A DNA stretch of 64,000 bases from Prorocentrum cordatum (lineage: Eukaryota > Sar > Dinophyceae > Prorocentrales > Prorocentraceae). Position 1 is the stretch's first letter; each line of letters begins with the position of its first letter. Both the position numbers and the translations under genes were made by a program. Below the pieces are notes generated by a model. It had not been told where the DNA came from, ran no database searches, and saw nothing but the letters and a program-made list of their open reading frames with translations. Shown here piece after piece: positions 57,922-64,000 of the stretch. The stretch is taken from positions 366,001 through 430,000 of the forward strand of contig CAUYUJ010001703.1 in assembly GCA_963575745.1 (NCBI GenBank), written 5' to 3'.

Positions 57922-60160
57922 CAGTGGCCCAGGGTGGCCCCCACGTCCGGCCCAGGGGCCCCTGCCATGCCCTCGACCAGGCCCCGTGATGGCCCCCAGA
58001 CTGCTCCAGGATGGCTGGCCAGTGCATGGCTCAACCGATGGGGCCGGCGGCTGGCGGCGGCAGATGGCGCAGCCTTTCAGACAGAAGGGCCGACGGGAGC
58101 GAACAATTTCGGCGAAGGTGGCATGGGAGCCGCACGTATACACACTCAGATACGCAGGGCTGCATACATATTCTGTTGGACCTCTCAAGTCTCAAGCTCG
58201 CGAACCTACCCCGAAGAACGTCCACCGTGTGCGGTGGTGATTCCCCGTCCCCGAACGGGCCCTCTCACTTTATCTCTCCCCTTCGCCCCAGCCTGATTGG
58301 TAAGGCGTCGGGTCGGAATTGAGACCGCCCTGGACTACTCGGGGGTCATGCTGAGACCAGCTGGGACTACTTCGGGCCCTGTTGAGGCCAACTAAGAACT
58401 ACCTAGGGGCTGCATCTGCGCAACCGGATGGCTTACCATTCACCCCGGCCTGACAATGCTCCTCGTCCTTCCCCTCATGCTGCCTCCCCCCTGTGCTCGC
58501 GAGAGGAGGAGCAGGCCAAAATGGGCGTCAACGAATCAGCATGCACGTCGCTGATTTCCCCCTTCGCCACGTGGGGGCAAGAGGGACCACGTCGTTGTGA
58601 TACATAAGTGTATGTATGTATGTATATATACACTTGTATAGAGGTGTCGATGTGTATATATCTCTACAACTGTTCAAACGTAATTTTGAAGTGTGCATTT
58701 GCTATATCGTTCTACCTACACATCGTATTCGTGTGTTCTGCACTAGGGCTGCGAGCTACGAACTTGAAGAACGATATCGGCCCAATCGACAAAACGTCAA
58801 ACTCACCAGGACCTGTATCGACCCCGCGCTGCCTGACTTGAACGAGAGACACGAAGGCAGGAGGGACCCTGCAGCCAGCAGGGAGGGAGCCCGCCGGCGA
58901 GAAGAGAAGCCGGCTGCACGCGGCAGCTCTCGCAGCCCCCTCCCCCCCCTCGGGCGCGGCCGCCACCGGCCCCTCCTGTCACGAAACCCCCTCGCCTTCG
59001 TAGGACCCCCTCCGACCGCCTGCACAAGCCTCGGGGCCGAGTCGAGGGGCTCGGCAGCGGAAGGGGGTCGGTCTGCCAAGAAGCCAGGCCGCCACGGGCC
59101 TCTTGCTGGGCCGCCCGATTCCCGTGCTCGGAGCAGCGAGGCTCCCCAGCTGCCCTGGCCGGAGGCTGCCACGCCGCCTCCTGCAGAGCCTCGGAGGCCT
59201 CCCAGGGATGTCTCCACGCAGGGGTCTCCCAGGGGCCTCCAGAGGCCCTGGGAGGCCCATCGAGGACTAAAAACGTCCAGACGCTCGAGCCTGCAACCTC
59301 GACCCTCGGCCCACCAGACCCGTACCCTCAGAGCCGCGAGGCTTCTGAGCTGCCCTAGGGGGGGGGGGGGCACCCAGCCCCAGACATCCAACGCCTGGAG
59401 TCTTTCAATCAACAGGGTCGCCTGGGGTCCCGCGTTTTTGTTGGCGGTCCCAGGGCCTGGCGAGGGCCGCTGGAGACCGAAAACATGCAGAGAACCTTCC
59501 GTCCCAATGTGCCCACGGCGAGGGCATGCCTGGGCACGCATATGCTGGGGCAGGCCGCGGCGGAGGCAGCCACGGGCGGCGCGGCCTTGCACAGCATCCT
59601 GCTCTGGGGGCTGGTCTTGACCAGGTTCCAGTTCGGGCCACGCTCGGCCAGCTGGCAGGCAGGTCTTTCACCCTTCCGGGCAAGAGCAAGGAAGAGCGGC
59701 ACCGCCACCACCACCAGGGACCACCAGCGGGAGGAGGCAGGGGAGAGATTTTCCCTGGTGGTGCAGTCCCTGCCTCTCGCACAAAGCATCCCCCATCCCC
59801 AGCCCCCCGAGCTCGGGGAGGTATCGTGGACCACCTCGCTGGAGGAACCCCCTCCTTGATGGCGTCATGCCACGGCGGCGAAACTGCGCAGGAGGATTAT
59901 GTGGGTCTCGGGGGGCTCTGTCATCGCGGCTGGACGCAGCTCGAAGAGGTCGGCCCGGGTTGGTGACCGCTGCAGGGGTCTGAGGGCGGGCGGCGGCCTT
60001 CCACGAAGGCACCCCGTTTGAAACTGCGAGAAGGACCACTATGGAACGACTGCCGTAAAATGCCGACCACTTTCTTTTCACAAGCCCCCCTGGCCGCCCC
60101 CCCGCAAGGCGTGCCGTCAATGTCCCCTCAGGTTCCCACCCATGCCCTCCCAAGCTCCTG
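57922..60160. other. intergenic, no gene recognised
   Basis: Several frames of 90-330 codons exist on both strands, but they mirror each other and show no family motif. 58199-58220 (CGCGAACCTACCCCGAAG) matches 28575-28600. A short ATGT/TATA tract lies at 58612-58632. Confidence 0.35.
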
Positions 60161-60164
60161 CGTG

Positions 60165-60320
60165 TGTCTGCTCGCTCTCTCTCTCGCTCTCGCTCTCGCT
60201 CTCGCTCTCTCTCTCTCTCTCTCTTTCCTTCCCTCGTTGCTTCGCTCTCTCTCTCACACTCTCTCTCTCTCTCTCGTTTTCTTCATCTCCCAATCTCTCT
60301 GTCTCTCTCTCCCTCAACGT
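60165..60320 (+). repeat. (CT)n / (CTCTCG)n microsatellite
   Basis: Interrupted CT and CTCTCG tracts. Confidence 0.9.
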
Positions 60321-61037
60321 TGGTGTGCGACCTGCTACCGAGTGTGGAGAAGGGCGGGGGAGATCAGGACAACAGGGAGGAGGCCTTCCGGTGGACTGTG
60401 GGTGCTAACACGACGCGGAGGTTAGGGGGGGAGGGACACTGGGCACCTGATCCTTCTCCTGCCGACGCCAGGTGATCGCGGGACTAAGGCTTTCGGGTGT
60501 TACAAGAGACGCCCTGGCCCAACGTAGCTCCACATTTCCCAAGACAGCTCACCTCCAGAGCAACACTCGTCAGGTCCAGAGGGCCCCAAGGGGGGCTCCA
60601 AAGAGGTGCAGAAAGTACTCCACGTCGCTTGGTCGGAGAGGGAGCTCCGTGTTAGACGCCCCGGCTGCCCAACATGTGGGACGCTCTGGCGCCTACACAC
60701 CGAACCCCTTCGCCGAGCACCTTGGCCCCCTGGCCAGCCCGACGACGTGGCCCCCCGCCGCAAAACTGCGGGCATCTGGGAGCGCAGTCCTTCCCGAGGC
60801 GCCCGCGCGGCGCCAGGGCCCGCTGCTCCGCTCCGAGCAGCTGGCAGGCGCCAGCCGTGCAAGGCGGGACCCATGCTCCCGACGGGCCTCCGGGCTTCCG
60901 CTGGCCGAGCTGCCCTCCGCCCTGCAATACCAAACCCCGTGGGGCCGTGACGCAAGCACGGCGGGAAGAGATCTGTGGCAATCTTCCGTCCGTGGGGGCC
61001 CTCGCCAGGCCCCGGGACCGTCAAACAACGATTAGGC
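60321..61037. other. intergenic, no gene recognised
   Basis: A 187-codon plus frame and an antisense 197-codon frame overlap. Neither has motifs. Confidence 0.3.
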
Positions 61038-61185
61038 CGGGCATGTCCCACCACAGGCGGATTATCGACGAAAAACAACAAATACTCAAACAATAATCAA
61101 ACATAACCGAAATATGCTCAACACATCGTCCCCATACCATCTCTATACAATTTTAGAACATTCCTCCTGTAAAGGGGCACGCCCG
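61038..61185. mobile_element. 148-bp MITE, copy 3
   Basis: The left end is CGGGCATGTCCCACCACAGG and the right end in reverse complement is CGGGCGTGCCCCTTTACAGG. The A+T-rich interior includes ACATCGTCCCC. Same size and plan as the copies at 11186 and 11579. Confidence 0.85.
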
Positions 61186-61563
61186 ACTTAAAACGACGAC
61201 TCAGGGTGAACACCCGGTCCCGGGAACTGGGATCGAGACTCTCGAGGGGTCTGCGCTGTGACCAGAGCACGTCGGGGATCCGGGCCCGCTGGCAGCCAGC
61301 GGGCCCTCTGCGCCAGCGCCCATCGAGGGCGGGAGGCCCGCCCCGCCGTTTCCTCCCCCGCCGTGGGCAGGCCCACAACCACGCTGCGCTCTCGGCACCG
61401 AGCTGGCAGGCCCACAGCCTCCCGCTCTGCGCCTCTTCTTCGTGACATGCTCCGGCATGTTGGACCCCCCCCCTCTTCCTCCTCTTCTGCATTGCTGTGC
61501 CTGCTGCCTACTCCCTTGCACCCCCTCGGCCGATCACCCAATAATCACGACTTGGCAAGGTAA
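61186..61563. other. intergenic, no gene recognised
   Basis: Nothing coding recognised between the MITE and the spliced-leader relict. Confidence 0.35.
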
Positions 61564-61585
61564 ACTGTAGCCGTTTTGGCTCAAG
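61564..61585 (+). other. relict dinoflagellate spliced leader (DinoSL)
   Basis: GTAGCCGTTTTGGCTCAAG plus the three preceding bases match the 22-nt DinoSL consensus at 20 positions (C-to-T at position 3, A-to-G at position 10). Genomic SL followed at once by a reading frame is the signature of a trans-spliced mRNA copied back into the genome. A functional SL RNA gene would need a donor GT right after the final G; here GCC follows. Confidence 0.85.
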
Positions 61586-61605
61586 GCCGAGCACTCTAAG
61601 GACAC

Positions 61606-62733
61606 TTGGATCCCCATACCGTATCCCATGTTCCTGCACTCCACTCTTGCACCACACCGCTCATCATAGCTTCTCCTTTCTCTTCTCTCGCTCGTGGCAC
61701 GCGTGCGGCAGGAACCCCGGTCGGAGGTCTACTCCAGGGCGAGGTCGTTGCCAAAAAGACTCGTGTTGAACGTGGTTCCAATTCCCCCCTCGACGACATG
61801 GATGACGAGCTGGAGCCAGGTGTCATCGTGCAGTCCGAGGGCGCTAGCGCTTCGCTCCTCGATCGTCGCGACGCTGTCGCGGAGAGGGGTCACGGAACTG
61901 CAGGGCCAGAAGGGGTCCTACAAAAGCCGATTACGATGCGGGGCATCGCCGCCTTGCTCAAGGATCAGCCCCACCCCGTGACGTCCGTGGTTGCACAGCT
62001 GCGCAAGGACTTCGTCAACCTCGAAGCGAAGGTCACCGCGATGGTTGACACCCTCTCCGGCAGGATGGGGCGCGTCGAAGCCGAGCTGATCAATAATGAC
62101 ATCCGCATCGGGAAGCTGGAGCAAACGCGCGCAACTTAGGAGAAGCGGCCAGGCTACAGCATGGACGAAATTGAGGGCAAGATCGAGGAGTGCATACATA
62201 TCGCATCGACGAACGAGGCCCTCTCCCAGGAGCCGTGCCCCCAAGCCCCCGTGATTACAGACAAGCGCATAGTGACCATGGTCATTGGCAACTTGGACAG
62301 CTTGGGGGACCTCAGCGCCGCCATCGATTGGCTCCAGAACAAGCTCGACCTTTCCTGCGGCCCCCGCCCAAACACGGTGTATGCGAAGGGCGAGTTCAAA
62401 GACATCCCGTTCGCGGAGTTCGCTACCACTGCTGTTCGTCAACGGGCAGTCGATGCCCTGCGTGGAGCCACCCTGCCGGCAGGCGACCGGAGAGCGCGGG
62501 CCAGCCAGGGCCGATCCCAGCCCGACCGCGCCGCTCGCAATTATTCATTTGGTTTGAAACGCATGTGCAAGGATAACTGGAATATATCTTACGTTGTGCA
62601 GATCTCAGACGAGGCCCCGTACAAGACGACAGCGGGTGGTGAGGACGCCGCTGCGGTGCACATCGAGCCATCGTCGCCTTGGTGGGGGCGCCGCCCAGCG
62701 AGGAAGCCTGGCGTGACGGCGGCCCGGCGATGA
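61606..62733 (+). pseudogene. retrocopied coiled-coil / RRM-like ORF (LINE ORF1-like)
   Basis: One frame runs from 61606 to 62733 with a single TAG at 62137-62139. First part: low-complexity lead, then VTSVVAQLRKDFVNLEAKVT and SGRMGRVEAELINNDIRIGK, a coiled-coil-like segment. After the stop: SMDEIEGKIEECIHIASTNE, then an RRM-like fold with VTMVIGNL (RNP2-like) and KGEFKDIPFAEFAT (RNP1-like), then YSFGLKRMCKDNWNISYVVQ. Coiled coil plus RRM is typical of LINE ORF1 proteins (family knowledge). The initiating Met may be 61606 or a later one near 61797 (MDDELEPG). The leader upstream and the internal stop point to a processed pseudogene. Confidence 0.7.
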
Positions 62734-62744
62734 CAATCACGAAC

Positions 62745-62865
62745 AAGCAGACGGGTGGGCACCATTGCGGGCCCCAGACGAAAAGGAAGGAGGAGCACCA
62801 GTGCGGGCCCCACGAGAAGATGAAGACGCACCATTGCGGGCCCCAGCAGCAGTAGAGGAAGACGC
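62745..62865 (+). repeat. CACCATTGCGGGCCCCA tandem repeat
   Basis: Three units of about 48 bp beginning GCACCATTGCGGGCCCC or GCACCAGTGCGGGCCCC. Minus-strand reading gives GARNGA-like repeats at the end of the neighbouring ORF. Confidence 0.7.
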
Positions 62866-62879
62866 CCAGGCTGCAGCCG

Positions 62880-63956
62880 GACGACGGGCGACCGGCCCAG
62901 CAGCAGCCGGATGGCCCAGGCATGATCTGCGCCACGCGCGACTGAGTTCATGCTGGTCGACCTTGCGGTCGCACAAGAAGCACTCCCACCACGAGTCCTG
63001 CGCATTGAACCGAACACATGGCATTTGGATGCGGCAGACAGACGGTTGCGGTTCATGGGGCCAGCCCAGAAATGCAGCTGGGCCCTGGCCTGGCGCCGGC
63101 CCTCCTCGTCGAAGGCGATGCCCTGCCGAGCCTGCTTGGCAGGGTGGCCAGCCACGCGCGCAGGGTTGAGGTACGTGAGCGTGCCATCGGGCGCCACCGC
63201 GTGGACAGTGGTGTCCTTCTGTGCACGAGCTCGGAGACCGGCCGCTTGCTGCCTCTGGCCCTCCTGCGCGGCAGAGAGCTCGAGGTCGGCTTTTTCGAGG
63301 GCGCTCATGGCGCGGCCATGCATGGCTAGGCACTCACTGAGAGGGTCAGCGCCAACGACGCGCTCCCTGACGTCGATCAGAGGAGCACCGCCCAAGGCAG
63401 TCGTGAAGGCGTGGTCCATCAGCAACTTGCTCTGCCGGATATCGGGGGCCCAGAAGAACGTCTCGAGCTGCGTGCACAGGGCGCGGCAGCCCATCTGCGG
63501 CCTCATCGCCAGGGCGTGCGTCGTCACCTCCTGCGTGCAGCCGAACATGCGCCAGGAACGGGCGAAGCAGCGGACAGGCGCCGCGAACCCCGCGGCGTGC
63601 TGCTCCAGCACCTTGATCACCGCCTGCACGAGCATGCCCTTGGCCTTGAGCGACTGGGGCAGGACGGCAGCGGACGGGTGCAGGTCAGGCAGGAGCTACT
63701 TACCAGGGCCTTCCTTCACAGGGAGGCGCGTCTGCGTGTGAATCTCGCAGAGCACCGCCAGCTCCACCATGCACGCGGTGCCATGGGAATCTCGGGGAGG
63801 AGCATCACAACGGTCTGGCCACACAAGGGTGCGCCACCATTTGAATAAGCGGTCATAGAACTGGCGGCCGTGCACCAGCTGCTTGCTGAATACCGCCGGG
63901 GCAGGAAAGCATGCTGGTTGCGCCATGGGGTGGCGAAAGCGGGATTCACGCCCCAC
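62880..63956 (-). pseudogene. zinc-finger-bearing ORF with stop and frameshift (unrecognised family)
   Basis: The minus-strand frame is open from at least 63956 (GRQFYDRLFKWWRTLVWPDR). It meets a TAG near 63698 directly after EGPGK, then continues in the same frame as LLPDLHPSAAVLPQSLKAKG, MLVQAVIKVLEQHAAGFAAP and beyond. Near 63010 protein-like sequence switches frame to DSWWECFLCDRKVDQHELSR, a C-x2-C-x5-H zinc-finger-like motif. One stop and one frameshift in about 1.1 kb suggest a recent pseudogene or retroelement fragment. The true start may lie outside the window. No family could be named. Confidence 0.55.
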
Positions 63957-64000
63957 ACCAGGGGGTGCTGCGGCGGCAGAGTGTCGGCGTCGTCAGCGTC
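63957..64000. other. window edge
   Basis: Possible upstream continuation of the minus-strand zinc-finger ORF. Too short to judge. Confidence 0.3.

Noticed and set aside
57006-58296. ORFs of 230-344 codons with Gly/Glu/Arg runs.
   Set aside because: Driven by the GGA array; flanks have no motifs.
58290-58340. Possible tRNA-like segment (TGGTAAGGCGTCGGGTCGGAATTGAGACC).
   Set aside because: No cloverleaf with proper acceptor and T arms could be drawn.
61564-61700. A functional spliced-leader RNA gene.
   Set aside because: The leader is not followed by a GT donor and carries two mismatches; a reading frame follows instead.
63654-63703. A 50-bp intron with GTAAGT donor and CCCCAG acceptor on the minus strand in the zinc-finger ORF.
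   Set aside because: Its length is not a multiple of three, so splicing would shift out of the downstream protein-like frame, whereas reading straight through keeps the frame with only one TAG. A nonsense change is the simpler reading.

Overview
The window looks like a piece of a dinoflagellate nuclear genome. The clearest sign is a relict dinoflagellate spliced leader (20 of 22 positions) at 61564-61585. It is supported by GC-rich sequence packed with micro- and minisatellites, retroelement ORFs carrying a PPC-containing (cytosine-methyltransferase-like) domain, and an RCC1-repeat gene of the HTVLLRSDG type. Genus cannot be decided from sequence alone. There is no prokaryotic gene organisation; host genes are few, split or broken, and most coding sequence belongs to retroelements.

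Layout. 0-15 kb: repeats. These are a GGGTCGC minisatellite, a segmentally duplicated array (1.07-3.67 kb), a heptamer CACTACT-type satellite (4.15-5.5 kb) bounded by C/G-run cassettes, palindromic dispersed elements, two 148-149 bp MITEs (11.2 and 11.6 kb), GAC arrays and two isolated minus-strand EF-hand exons. 15.15-23.06 kb: a decayed Ty1/copia retrotransposon on the minus strand (gag, CCHC knuckle, protease without its Asp, SPPC domain, integrase, RT, RNase H), lying between two arrays of the same CAGAGCGGACCCCC minisatellite. 23.5-38.4 kb: GTC, CCT, CAA and TTTG arrays, CAAGAYGGCC minisatellites, a third EF-hand exon (25.0 kb), an RCC1-like exon with a ubiquitin-like tail (28.7-29.1 kb) and an intact seven-repeat RCC1 exon (31.1-32.0 kb), plus more TIR-bearing elements.

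38.84-52.4 kb, plus strand: two abutting non-LTR retrotransposons with long open frames. Element A has ORF1 (RanBP2-type zinc finger and coiled coils), ORF2 (RNase H - EEP endonuclease - RT, about 1630 codons) and ORF3 (C2H2 fingers and a methyltransferase-like GGPPC domain). The ORF junctions fall at homopolymer runs and lack AUG codons where the next domain begins, which suggests one polyprotein with programmed or artefactual frameshifts. Element B has EEP - RT (YADD) - C2H2 fingers, then a conserved-looking 247-aa ORF followed by small ORFs linked by TAATG stop/start overlaps.

52.4-64 kb: minisatellites, a perfect 63-bp inverted repeat, a 264-bp foldback element, a third MITE copy, the spliced-leader-headed retrocopy of an RRM/coiled-coil ORF with one internal stop (61.56-62.73 kb), and a minus-strand zinc-finger ORF with one stop and one frameshift (62.88-63.96 kb) that may run off the window. 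Elements A and B look young because their frames are open; the copia and the right-hand ORFs look dead.
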